Origin: Arthrobacter globiformis
GTDB lineage: Bacteria; Actinomycetota; Actinomycetes; Actinomycetales; Micrococcaceae
NCBI RefSeq assembly: GCF_003261175.1
Contig: NZ_QLNP01000074.1
Coordinates: forward strand, 141,314 to 205,313
Length of the DNA: 64,000 bases
Direction: 5' to 3'
The position numbers and the translations under genes were made by a program. This document shows positions 27,105 through 35,005 of this stretch, one piece after another. The first letter of the stretch is position 1; every line of letters begins with the position of its first letter. Below the pieces are notes generated by a model. That model saw only the letters and a list, made by a program, of their open reading frames with translations. It was not told the DNA's origin and made no database searches.

Positions 27105-27708
27105 TGCCCTGTGATCCTTCCACGGGCCAACGGCGAGTCATGCGCCATTCGGTGTAGGCAGCGAGCCAGTGAGCAGCCCAGGACGCGGCGGTAGCAACGG
27201 TGTGTTCCCGTGGATTCCAGTCCTCAGCTGCTGCCACGCAAAGGGTGCCGTTCAAGTACAGGTGAGGCGACGGGATCCAGCGCCGACCTGCGTTCACGCC
27301 AAGTTTCGGCCCCAGAACCGTAATCCTAGGCAGTCCCTCATCACGGCGGGGGTAGATGGCCACGAGGAACTTGCCGCGCCCGGTGTCGATGGTGCCTCCC
27401 CAAGATGGCGCTTCGTCATCTGTTGCAGCGAGATAGACCCAACCCGGGAAAGATTTATCCATGGCGGCGCGGTGGCGGTTGAATCGGGGAGCGTCATTCC
27501 ACCATGGCGAGGTTTCGGTGCCTTTGTCGGCCGGTGGGTTCTCTCCTCCGTGAAAGGTGTGGTTGGCTACAGGCGTCACCGTGCCGTGGGCAGGGTGCGA
27601 GGAGTTTGCGGGCGTCGTGGTGACGTTATCGAAGACGATTTGCCCGTCGATGGTGACCCACCTCGGGACGTTAACCCCGTGGTGTCGGAGCAGTGCAGCG
27701 ATTGTCAT
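27094..27708 (-). CDS. stand-alone E2-like (ubiquitin-conjugating fold) protein
   Basis: This 204-residue protein has features of bacterial E2-like proteins. A proline/glycine-rich strand region is followed by PSPHLYLNGTLCV, with His149 and the presumed catalytic Cys157, then Trp164 (EDWNP). The C-terminal helix WAAHWLAAYTEWRMTRRWP matches the W..W...Y..W...W P pattern of CBASS-type E2 domains. No E1 or JAB partner is nearby. GAGGAG lies six bases before ATG 27708. It is 18 bases after the cyclase gene and overlaps the effector gene, so it is a built-in part of the operon. The assignment rests on motif recognition and needs a fold comparison. Confidence 0.68.
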   Translation of the reverse strand: MTIAALLRHHGVNVPRWVTIDGQIVFDNVTTTPANSSHPAHGTVTPVANHTFHGGENPPADKGTETSPWWNDAPRFNRHRAAMDKSFPGWVYLAATDDEAPSWGGTIDTGRGKFLVAIYPRRDEGLPRITVLGPKLGVNAGRRWIPSPHLYLNGTLCVAAAEDWNPREHTVATAASWAAHWLAAYTEWRMTRRWPVEGSQGIAV

Positions 27709-27726
27709 GATGAACTCCTCGTCAGT

Positions 27727-28536
27727 TCAATTGATCGTGATGCTGGCTGTGGACTTGCCGTTGACCTGCTGGACGGTGCCCGGAATGTATTTAAGGGCTC
27801 TACGCCAGTGGTACTGGTAGAAGTTGTAGGTCTTGACTACTCCGGCTCGCTGGTAGGACTTCGGCGATTTTTCATGCCGGCTGTACGTCGTGGAATCGGG
27901 GACTTGTTGGGCGATACCCTGGCCGATCACGATCTCCCAAGATTTTGCCTGCTTTTCGCATTTGGCTGCGAAGTTGGCGGCGAACCCCAGGGGGTTGACC
28001 TCGCTGTGCTCGTGGTTCCCGCTACGAACAAAGGTTATGCGTCCGTAGTCCAGGCCGGCCCGGGCTTGGACTGGCTCGATGTTCTTGCGCTGCAACCGTG
28101 GATTTACTTCATTTTGTACGGCGTCCAGGGCAAAGGCGCAGGCGCTCAATGCCATGACGCTGTCGATTTGAGCATTGCCCGGACCGAAGCCGGCAAACAG
28201 TCCGTCGCCGCGGAGTCCAAGAGGGAAGCCGCCGAACGCGGTTACTGTTTGTATGAACCCTGTGAGGAGGGCGTGGGCTAGGTCGGCAACTTCTGTCTCG
28301 TCGTCCCAGAAGCTGCGGCCGGTGAAGTCGGTCAGATCGATGAACACCACCACCATGGGTGAAGTTAGGCGCTCCCCGACACGCAGCGTCTCGAACGCTG
28401 GATGACCGAGTGCTTTGGTCTCCAGAGCCGCGGAAGCACGGAGAGACTCTTTCATGACGCCGTTAGTTGCACGACGAATCGAGAAATCACCCATGACGGC
28501 GTCGCCGAACATGCCGGGCGTGTACTCAGTCATCAT
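27727..28536 (-). CDS. class III nucleotidyl cyclase, PycC-like
   Basis: This 269-residue protein has a single cyclase domain and no sensor domain. Metal ligands are expected at Asp67 and Asp111 (VVVFIDLTDFT and GLRGDGLFAGFG), and the transition-state region is LGFAANFAAKCEKQA with Asn188. The compact architecture and the gene order with a PycTM-like effector point to a pyrimidine cyclase (cCMP or cUMP) that senses phage infection, not to a housekeeping adenylate cyclase. GGAG precedes the first ATG. The C-terminus (TASITIN) has no terminal glycine of the kind used for conjugation in CBASS. Substrate specificity cannot be read with confidence. Confidence 0.82.
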   Translation of the reverse strand: MMTEYTPGMFGDAVMGDFSIRRATNGVMKESLRASAALETKALGHPAFETLRVGERLTSPMVVVFIDLTDFTGRSFWDDETEVADLAHALLTGFIQTVTAFGGFPLGLRGDGLFAGFGPGNAQIDSVMALSACAFALDAVQNEVNPRLQRKNIEPVQARAGLDYGRITFVRSGNHEHSEVNPLGFAANFAAKCEKQAKSWEIVIGQGIAQQVPDSTTYSRHEKSPKSYQRAGVVKTYNFYQYHWRRALKYIPGTVQQVNGKSTASITIN

Positions 28537-28634
28537 GTGGTCTCCGAACTAGAGGGACGAGGCAAGGTGAATAAAACATAGCGTTGGCCACCGACATTCT
28601 TTCTGGCACCTACGGGATTGTGGCTTCTTGAACT

Positions 28635-28913
28635 CTAGAAGCGGGGGAGTGAGAGCAGATTATTGTTCCATTCGCCATCCGCGTAAGTCCGAAGGTATGG
28701 AACTCGGCCGTTGGGCTTGATGACACCGACTTCCGCTCTTCCGTTTGGTGAGCTTACGTAGGCGCGTACACCCTGAACGTCGATAAATTCGACTATCGAG
28801 GCCTTTGTGTTCGATCCCGTCTCCGAGCTTTCTTCCTCAATCCAGCGAAAATTGGTGATGTTTTCGTGGTTGATGGAGCCAGAAAGACGAACATGTGTAA
28901 TCCGTACAGCCAA
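28635..28913 (-). CDS. DUF3892-domain protein
   Basis: This 92-residue protein reads (TTG start) VRITHVRLSGSINHENITNF, with a middle FIDVQGVRAYV and the end PYLRTYADGEWNNNLLSLP, the pattern of DUF3892. The function of that family is unknown. AGGAG lies five bases before TTG 28913. It lies 98 bases upstream of the cyclase gene and could belong to the same transcript. Confidence 0.72.
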   Translation of the reverse strand: MAVRITHVRLSGSINHENITNFRWIEEESSETGSNTKASIVEFIDVQGVRAYVSSPNGRAEVGVIKPNGRVPYLRTYADGEWNNNLLSLPRF

Positions 28914-29613
28914 CGCTTCTCCTGTCGATTTCCGGTCCAGCCTTGCACTCCCTACTGTTGCAAATGTTTCTCAATTGCATATCAATATTGGATCAAGACA
29001 CGCTCAAGTCGGCGAGCAAAGCAGGAGCCCCCGGCGATGCGACGGAGTAGACCCGAAGTCTTCGTTCTGGCCTTCAAGCACCCAGGCCGGGAAACACGTA
29101 TTCAATGAAAGTCCCCATCTACGGCAGATAGCGCAGGACCTGGCGGGTGCAGCGTAGGAACTGCACGGCCGGACAGCTGGTTCGAGCCGGCACCCGGCCA
29201 CTCCGGCATCCAGCGAGGACGCACGGCCAATGCTGAGAATGCCGGCTCGTCCAATTTTATGTGCCCGCTGCTCTTCAGCTGTGCCCGCGGTGAGCGCGAA
29301 CGAGTAAACCTCCGGAGGAGGAGATACTGGAAGCTTCAACTAGCTAGGTTGACGTAACGGCGGCTATCGGCCTCTAGGGATCGACGGAGCTCGTTTCATC
29401 GTGGGCCCGGCGGGGGGAGTGGAGGAGTTGTAAGCAGAAGGCGTCGCCAAGCTATCGCTCGTATTCTTCGTCGGTCCAGCCGCGGTTCGAGACCAGGAGT
29501 TGCCACACGCTGGGGTGGTTAAGCGTCCAGAGAATGTCAGTTGCCTGCGGCCTCCGACACTCACGAAATACTCCTGCAGCCCTGGAGCGGATCGCGTATT
29601 GAGCAACCGTGTC
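28914..29613. other. 700-base interval in the island, no supported gene
   Basis: Frames on both strands reach 80-116 codons but show no ribosome site, family resemblance or protein-like composition. A GGTTCGAGCC stretch near 29181 resembles a tRNA T-arm, but no cloverleaf forms around it. May hold decayed genes. Confidence 0.4.
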
Positions 29614-30249
29614 CTACTTAGGGATCACTAGTTCCTGTCGCCGTCCTTCAAGAAGCGCCTTTAGCGCAAGGGACATACCTACCCCTTTTGCGTGACGCAC
29701 AATCTGCTGCGGCTCCCTGTTTCCCCAACATTTGAAACTAGACCCATGTTTTCCCTTTTCATATGGAGGAAAACTTCGGTCAAGCATCAGTATGTCGTCC
29801 TCGGTCATGGCAGAGGCTGTTAGGTCATTTTCGACTCTTGTTCCCGATGAAAAAACCTTCGCTTCCTCCCACCGCCAAACTTTGAGGAGACAACCGTCTT
29901 TTTGAAGCACCCAGTATTTTTGCTCATAGTACTCGGTGTAAATACCCCGTTCCTTTGACTCGATATTGTGCCAGGTCTGGTGCAACACCCAGTGAGGGCC
30001 AACCACTTCTTCGCTAGTCACCACCGCTCTTTGCACATCTACGGTTTTAGACCTCAAGCCTAGGAAGCCGCTTCTGATTGTCTCCGTAGACATGACGGCT
30101 TTCTCAACTTGGCGTGTGAGGCTGCCTGCGGGGGGAACACTAGTTTCGGCCGCAACTCTCTTGGCGTACGCAATTAACTTTCGCGTTTCAAGAGTCGTGG
30201 ACGTATATGAAGTTACTCTTCCTTCTGATCCTCTAGACGCTGCAGACAC
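29614..30249 (-). CDS. unknown island protein, distant member of the local small-protein family
   Basis: This 211-residue protein uses GTG 30249, with GGAG five bases upstream. Its middle (YWVLQKDGCLLKVWRWEE) resembles the corresponding strand pair in the proteins at 30853, 31660 and 32447, each of which has a display like 'LxxDGxxWxxxxxW'. The N-terminal 60 residues are basic and hydrophilic; there is no signal peptide or membrane segment. No known family is recognised. Base composition is visibly more A/T-rich than the flanking catabolic genes. Confidence 0.62.
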   Translation of the reverse strand: MSAASRGSEGRVTSYTSTTLETRKLIAYAKRVAAETSVPPAGSLTRQVEKAVMSTETIRSGFLGLRSKTVDVQRAVVTSEEVVGPHWVLHQTWHNIESKERGIYTEYYEQKYWVLQKDGCLLKVWRWEEAKVFSSGTRVENDLTASAMTEDDILMLDRSFPPYEKGKHGSSFKCWGNREPQQIVRHAKGVGMSLALKALLEGRRQELVIPK

Positions 30250-30852
30250 TCTCTCTCCGTCTCGGTTCGGCGATAACGGCGCGGCAACTCGTGATGACGT
30301 GGCGCATACTTAGGCATACGCTACTTCTTACCGCTTGTCCCTGATTCGTTGTCTCCTCGGTACTCGCCAATCGACGGCTCCAGCCTGCTTTGGCTTTTTC
30401 CTGTGCGAGCCTTCCGCCGCGGCGAAAATTTCTCGCCCATAGCTGCTCTCTGAAGCCAGCCAGTGCGGAATAACCAGGCATAACGTCGTCAACAATTCAT
30501 GCCCGGATGAATGAGAAGCCTCTGCGGATTTCCACCGGTGTCCCAAACAGTCCGTTCCAGTCATGGTAGGGGTAGCGTCAGCAGCGAGCTCCGAACCTAG
30601 TTTCTTACGTTCGATGCCGTGGCCCCCTCCGACCGTCGGAGGAATCGGCCCTTGATTTATCTGACCTTTGAAGTCGCTTATCATGGGCCCAGTTCCTTTA
30701 CGGGCGGTCGCCCCGACGCAGGGCTATGACATCAATGTCGTAGTAGCGCAGTACCTGCTGCGCTACAGCGCCTGCCGCCGAGCGGGCCATAGGCATCACG
30801 TTGCTAGATGTTGCGGTGCTTTTCTATGTCCCGCAGTGCGATGCATTGTAGG
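30250..30852. other. 603-base interval in the island
   Basis: One minus-strand frame at 30328-30684 (118 codons, MISDFKGQINQGPIPPTVGGGHG...) has AAAGGA nine bases before its ATG, so it may be a real gene. It resembles nothing I recognise and its composition is odd, with many Ser, His and Arg. Otherwise nothing is seen. Confidence 0.35.
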
Positions 30853-31236
30853 TCACGATGAAATAGCCTCTAAACGCCTCAGCGCACTTGCGACTTTTTC
30901 GAACGGCTCGTTGTCAGTACCAACTAGGCGCTCGGCAGTTGCTTCTTTGACCGTCAACTTGTCCCAGTATGGCCTTTCCGATGTTTCCCCCCATGATCGG
31001 TCTACTTCCCAAAGATAACCGTCGGTGCCCAGCACCAACGTGCCACCGATGTAATGGAAGTCTTTCCAATCGTTCCCCAATGCATCGCTATACTTTTGGC
31101 CGCTAGCGTGATCGGAGCGACGACCAGGCACGAGCTCCCATCCGTTAATTTCACCGAAGGTCTGGATGCGGGTAGACGCCGTAGTGGCAAGGGCGGCTAC
31201 GCGCTTCGCTTCAGATCGAAGCTCAGTGAGATTCAC
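30853..31236 (-). CDS. small unknown protein, paralogue family member 1
   Basis: This 127-residue cytoplasmic-looking protein (MNLTELRSEAKRVAALA...) contains DGYLWEVDRSWGE and ends with RLVGTDNEPFEKVASALRRL. The C-terminal pattern LVGxxxxPFxKxxxxLxRL is shared with the proteins at 31660 and 32447. AAAGGACGA lies directly before ATG 31236. Function unknown. Confidence 0.7.
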   Translation of the reverse strand: MNLTELRSEAKRVAALATTASTRIQTFGEINGWELVPGRRSDHASGQKYSDALGNDWKDFHYIGGTLVLGTDGYLWEVDRSWGETSERPYWDKLTVKEATAERLVGTDNEPFEKVASALRRLEAISS

Positions 31237-31420
31237 ATTCGTCCTTTACTGGAGACTCAGATTTCCGGCACCTCTTGGAACTTCCCCGCCGTCGTCCGCA
31301 TCAGAAGCTTTACTGAAGCCCACGCGAGTGGGCTTCAGCAAAGCCGGACGATCAATATCGAGGGCCGTCACTTACACAGCCAACACCCCAGACGGAAGAA
31401 CCTAATCTATAAATTTAGAC

Positions 31421-31576
31421 TTACTTCTTTTTTGCCGCATCTTGGGCCTTTTGACCCTCATTTTTGATTCGAGCTTCTTCTTGGCTGCGGTTTGGAGTGT
31501 TGTTCTGCTTTTCGGCTTGGCGAACAATAGCGCTTGCAGCGGTGTTGGCTAGGTTCGGAGGGAGATCAATCGGCAT
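31421..31576 (-). CDS. 51-residue unknown protein, too short for usual calling
   Basis: ATG 31576 is preceded by AAGGAG with seven-base spacing and opens a 51-codon frame (MPIDLPPNLANTAASAIVRQ, then a very polar tail rich in Gln, Asn and Lys ending in DAAKKK). It lies between two members of the local paralogue family in the same direction. The strong ribosome site and helical polar composition support a real gene; function unknown. Confidence 0.6.
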   Translation of the reverse strand: MPIDLPPNLANTAASAIVRQAEKQNNTPNRSQEEARIKNEGQKAQDAAKKK

Positions 31577-31659
31577 ATTCGGACTCCTTGTTCGAGTAAA
31601 GCAGGTAGGGGCAATCCTACGTCCTCACCACAGCTTGTACTAGACCTTGAATACCAGCC

Positions 31660-32043
31660 CTAGTACTGGTATCGAAGGCGTTGGAGTATCTCTTTGTACT
31701 TACTGAAGGGCTCTCCCTCTGATCCCACAAGGTAACTTTTCGGCATTGGCCTAATTCCATGACTGAGACGCGTGTCGCGCTCATGCTCATCGACGCCGGA
31801 GAAGGAATACTCCCAAAACCTGCAATCGGAATCGATGACATACGCGGTCCTGCCCCAGGCCTCCTGCCACCACCCCCTTCCTGGATTTCCGCGGATCTCG
31901 ATGTCTCGCTCAATCCCATCGAACTGCCAACCAAGGATGGTTTGTCCATCGCTGCTTGTGAACGTGGCTTTCGGCACGGATTTTGAGATCAACGTCGCAA
32001 CAGTGTCTTGAGCCGTTGTCATAAAGTCTTGCTCGTAGTCCAT
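31660..32043 (-). CDS. small unknown protein, paralogue family member 2
   Basis: A 127-residue protein if read from ATG 32043 (MDYEQDFMTTAQDTVATLIS). This start aligns with the N-terminus of the plus-strand paralogue at 32447 (NYESDFW...). An upstream ATG at 32082 adds 13 residues and has AAGG before it. It shares TFTSSDGQTILGWQ and SYLVGSEGEPFSKYKEILQR with the other members. No known family is recognised. The gene faces away from the paralogue at 32447. Confidence 0.7.
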   Translation of the reverse strand: MDYEQDFMTTAQDTVATLISKSVPKATFTSSDGQTILGWQFDGIERDIEIRGNPGRGWWQEAWGRTAYVIDSDCRFWEYSFSGVDEHERDTRLSHGIRPMPKSYLVGSEGEPFSKYKEILQRLRYQY

Positions 32044-32082
32044 ATCGGCCTGCCTAGTCTCTTTCCCTTGGGTTTCTTGCAT

Positions 32083-32446
32083 GGGCTGCCTTGTTTATAC
32101 ACCAACCGCCGCGGGAACCCGTGCTGCTGATGGGGGTATTCGGACGACCGATCTGCCCACTCTTGTTAACGAACTCCTGAAGCTATCGAAGGTTCCTTGC
32201 CTTGGATTGCCCGGAGTGCGGTTGGACGGAATTTGGACCTGAATATTACGAAAGGAGAGCTCGGTGGGGGCACACAGGCGCGCAGTCGAGCTGTCTTTCG
32301 AGGGGCACTGAGCCAAGAGAGAACGGCGAAGGCGGTGAGTCCCTTCCAATATAGAGGCATTGATATAGGCTTTGAAGATGGCAGCGAAGAGTGCATTTCT
32401 AGTTCGCATTGGTCTTGCATAGGCCCAGGCACGGGAGTCAGTTCTT
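32083..32446. other. divergent interval between two paralogues
   Basis: 364 bases between the start regions of the paralogues at 31660 and 32447. It presumably holds both promoters; no convincing inverted repeat or extra gene is seen. Confidence 0.35.
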
Positions 32447-32803
32447 ATGGTGAATTACGAAAGCGATTTCTGGGATGCTGTTAGAAACAGCATCGACGTC
32501 TTGAAGGCCAAAGGAGTTCCTACAACGCTTTTTACATCATCAAGTGGGCACGCGCTGCAAGGTTGGCTGGTTGAAAGATGGCATGAAAATACAGATGGTG
32601 TAGGCCCCGGAGGCACGCCTCTCGAACGTTGGCACAGTGAAGTGGTTCTCAGCGAGGACGGAAAGTTTTATCTCTACAGCGTCGAGTGGACTTACGGTGA
32701 AGGCGAAACGCGTTCGTTGCAGCCTCATTCGGGACTGGTTGGATGGGAAGGAAAGCCATTCTCCAAGCTTAAAGAGCAGATTGAACGGCTGCCGTACCTT
32801 TAA
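32447..32803 (+). CDS. small unknown protein, paralogue family member 3
   Basis: This 118-residue protein (NYESDFWDAVRNSIDVLKAK) aligns end to end with the minus-strand protein at 31660: TLFTSSSGHALQGW, YLYSVEWTYGEGE and GLVGWEGKPFSKLKEQIERL. Oppositely oriented close paralogues suggest local duplication and inversion. No family is recognised. Confidence 0.7.
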   Translation: MVNYESDFWDAVRNSIDVLKAKGVPTTLFTSSSGHALQGWLVERWHENTDGVGPGGTPLERWHSEVVLSEDGKFYLYSVEWTYGEGETRSLQPHSGLVGWEGKPFSKLKEQIERLPYL

Positions 32804-32834
32804 GACCTCACTCCGTGCCCTATGCGATGTGTCT

Positions 32835-33035
32835 TCACTCCGCGACCCACTGATAAACAATTTGTGCCGTATTCACCGTGTAACCTTGGTCGGTCGTGAT
32901 GCTGACAAGTTTCGTCAGGAGGAAACTTGCTTGCACATTCGCATCCCGCACGCCCATAGGCCCACTCGCACCGTAAAACGCATTACTGACAGAAAACTCT
33001 TCCCCTGTTGAAACTTTGAAACGAATTACAGCCAT
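32835..33035 (-). CDS. 66-residue unknown protein
   Basis: A small protein, MAVIRFKVSTGEEFSVSNAF at the N-terminus, with a strand-rich look. AGGAG lies nine bases before ATG 33035, a good ribosome site. No similarity is recognised. It converges with the paralogue at 32447, 31 bases from its stop. Confidence 0.55.
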   Translation of the reverse strand: MAVIRFKVSTGEEFSVSNAFYGASGPMGVRDANVQASFLLTKLVSITTDQGYTVNTAQIVYQWVAE

Positions 33036-33194
33036 TCTTGTTCACTCCTAATGCTCGTCGATGACGATGACACTATCCAGACAGACACCCCAAAGCAACC
33101 GGTTAATGTTTGACGTCAATGAGGGTTGAACAAGTAGCTCACTGGACTGTTCTGATGCGCCCTTCCTTCACTGCATTACAAGGAACTCTCAAGA

Positions 33195-33380
33195 TTGGCT
33201 CAAGGGGTATGTTGTTCCACTGATTTTGGGTCCCCGTTGGGGACCAGCCTCAAGGGGATCCTCAGGTTTTCCGGCATCTTGGCGGAGTTCCGGTCAACCA
33301 CTATTCGACTGGAGCTCCGCCAATTGCAGGCCCGTGCAGGGGTGAGGCCGCGCTCGAACAAGGGGTGGATTGCTGCGGTA
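33195..33380 (+). pseudogene. possible serine recombinase (resolvase/invertase) remnant
   Basis: The plus frame reads LKGILRFSGILAEFRSTTIR followed by LELRQLQARAGVRP. The order G-L-x-F-x-x-x-x-x-LAEF...R...L...x-AR-G-x-RP matches the region after the catalytic domain of small serine recombinases (GRLVFxxxxxLAEFERxLIRERT...ARARGRxGGRP). Key residues are lost and no N-terminal catalytic Ser segment is present, so it would be a decayed fragment. It lies just inside the right dif-like border. Low certainty. Confidence 0.4.
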
Positions 33381-33445
33381 ACGCGGCCCGTAGGGTCATC
33401 CGAAGGTGTCGTCGGGAAGCCTTTGGTGAGCCCCTCTCAGCGTCA

Positions 33446-33473
33446 GCTTTACATAATCTTTATTATCGGCGTT
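33446..33473 (-). repeat. dif-like 28-bp sequence, right border of island
   Basis: On the minus strand: AACGCCGATAAT, AAAG, ATTATGTAAAGC. ATAAT/ATTAT form the inner palindrome typical of XerC/XerD sites. It matches the left copy (24131-24158) in 27 of 28 positions but in the opposite orientation; both are preceded on the outer side by TTGA or TTG. It is 40 bases from the MFS gene stop. Confidence 0.68.
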
Positions 33474-33512
33474 CAAGCAGGACGAGCAGAAGTAGATAAG
33501 AGAACGCCCGGT

Positions 33513-34871
33513 CTACGCGGACGATTCGTGGCTACCGGTGTTCATTGGTCCGCGCCCCGACAGGTCCCTGACGCCTAAACGGCACCCAGAGACTCCCACG
33601 GCCGGCGTCGTCTCCCGCCTTGTTTGCTGAGACGAGGCGGCGGCGGCCGGGCGTGTGGGCGACGGGCTGCCTTTTGCCGCGAGGGCACGGTTTCTTTGGA
33701 AGAACCACAGCATGAGCGCAAAGACCAGGACCACTGCTGAGCAAATCATGATTGCCGGCCATTGCCCGATGTGCCAAAGCGTCGCGGCAAGGGTCGAACC
33801 GATGGCCCCACCGATGAAGTTGCTGACGATGTGGGCGGTGTTGAGGCGGCTGCGCGCGGCAGGATTTATCGAGACCATCATCGTCTGAAGGAGCACCAGC
33901 ACGGACTGCGCGCCAACTGACAGCATTGAGACTGCGATAAATACGGCGACGATGGATGAACTGCCGAATCCTGCGACGGCGATCGCGGCTAGCGTGATAA
34001 CCAAGCCGATGCCGATGGCGGGGACAGCCCACCCGCGGTCATGCACTTTTCCGGTGTACTGGGCGCCGATAACTCCTAAAACCCCGAGCAGGCTCACGAG
34101 GCCAATGTGTGATGCCGGAAGGGAGAACGGAGGTGCCGCCAGCAGCAGAGTGAGCCCGGTCCAGAAGGCAGTGAAAACGCACATCAGGGACGCTCCGAAG
34201 AGCGGGATGATCTTTCCCTGCCGATGCCGGAGGGCAACCTGAACCACTGAGGCGAGAAGCCGGCCGTAGGCTATACGCTTCCTGGGCGTCAGGACAGGAA
34301 TTGCGCGCCACATGATGACGGCGAGGACGAGGATCGTCCCGGACGCCAAAGCATAGATCATGCGCCATCCGAAGGCGTCCCCCACCAGTCCGCTGAGAGT
34401 GCGAGACAGCAGGATACCGGTCAGGAGCCCAGAAGCAACCGTGCCGAGGACGCGACCGCGTTGTTCGTCAGTGGCAAGGTCCCCGGCGAGTGGCAGCAGC
34501 ATCTGCCCGGCCACGTTAGTGAAGCCAACCAGGGCAAGAGTGCTCAACAGAAGGGCGAAGTTGGGCGCCAGAACGCACCCGGCAAGGGATATGGAGCAGC
34601 CGGCCATGATCGCCGGGATCAGGCGCTTCCTGTTAACGGTGTCACCGAGCGGCACGACGAAAAACACCCCAAGCGCGTAACCGATCTGTGTGAGTGTGAC
34701 GAGGAGCCCCGCGGTGCCGGGAACGACACCCAGCTCCGCAGCGATGTCGCCCAGGAGGGGTTGGGCCCAGTAGAGGTTGCCGACGCCGGCTCCGCCGACG
34801 AAAGCGAAAAGAAGAGTTAAGCCCAGGCGGATGCCAGGAGTTCGGTTGGGGACGTGCTGGCGGGTGACCAA
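33513..34871 (-). CDS. MFS transporter, probable drug/metabolite exporter
   Basis: This 452-residue protein has twelve hydrophobic segments. The N-terminal motif LYWAQPLLGDIAAELGV and PLGDTVNRKRLIP (motif A) place it with YnfM/AraJ-like exporters. A basic, low-complexity C-terminal tail of about 50 residues follows the last helix and may have been lengthened by the adjoining island border. A 7-7-7 palindrome lies 84 bases before its start. Confidence 0.85.
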   Translation of the reverse strand: MVTRQHVPNRTPGIRLGLTLLFAFVGGAGVGNLYWAQPLLGDIAAELGVVPGTAGLLVTLTQIGYALGVFFVVPLGDTVNRKRLIPAIMAGCSISLAGCVLAPNFALLLSTLALVGFTNVAGQMLLPLAGDLATDEQRGRVLGTVASGLLTGILLSRTLSGLVGDAFGWRMIYALASGTILVLAVIMWRAIPVLTPRKRIAYGRLLASVVQVALRHRQGKIIPLFGASLMCVFTAFWTGLTLLLAAPPFSLPASHIGLVSLLGVLGVIGAQYTGKVHDRGWAVPAIGIGLVITLAAIAVAGFGSSSIVAVFIAVSMLSVGAQSVLVLLQTMMVSINPAARSRLNTAHIVSNFIGGAIGSTLAATLWHIGQWPAIMICSAVVLVFALMLWFFQRNRALAAKGSPSPTRPAAAASSQQTRRETTPAVGVSGCRLGVRDLSGRGPMNTGSHESSA

Positions 34872-34954
34872 GGGTGGCCCCTTTCAAGGCAGTAAGAAAT
34901 AGGCGTGTGAGTCTCTCCTGAATAGGCATCTAGCACTGATGGCCTTAATCAATA

Positions 34955-34975
34955 ATATCCTAAATGGCGGGATTT
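34955..34975 (-). promoter_or_regulatory. 7-7-7 palindrome site (ATATCCT-N7-GGGATTT)
   Basis: Half-sites ATATCCT and GGGATTT around seven bases, before the MFS exporter. It is one of five sites with the same spacing in this window (also 47845, 51095, 57820, 63821). Confidence 0.5.
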
Positions 34976-35005
34976 TCCGGAAAATGTGAGGAGTCCTACA
35001 GGCAG

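Noticed and set aside
27169-28281. 370-codon plus-strand open frame opposite the cyclase and E2-like genes
   Set aside because: The minus-strand genes have clear family motifs and ribosome sites; this frame is a by-product of their codon use and has no recognisable features.
27727-28536. Reading the cyclase as a housekeeping adenylate cyclase
   Set aside because: No sensor or membrane domain, and it is locked in an operon with a Pycsar-type effector; substrate remains unproven, but a housekeeping role is less likely.
29130-29230. tRNA-like GGTTCGAGCC stretch in the island
   Set aside because: No acceptor, D or anticodon stem can be paired around it.
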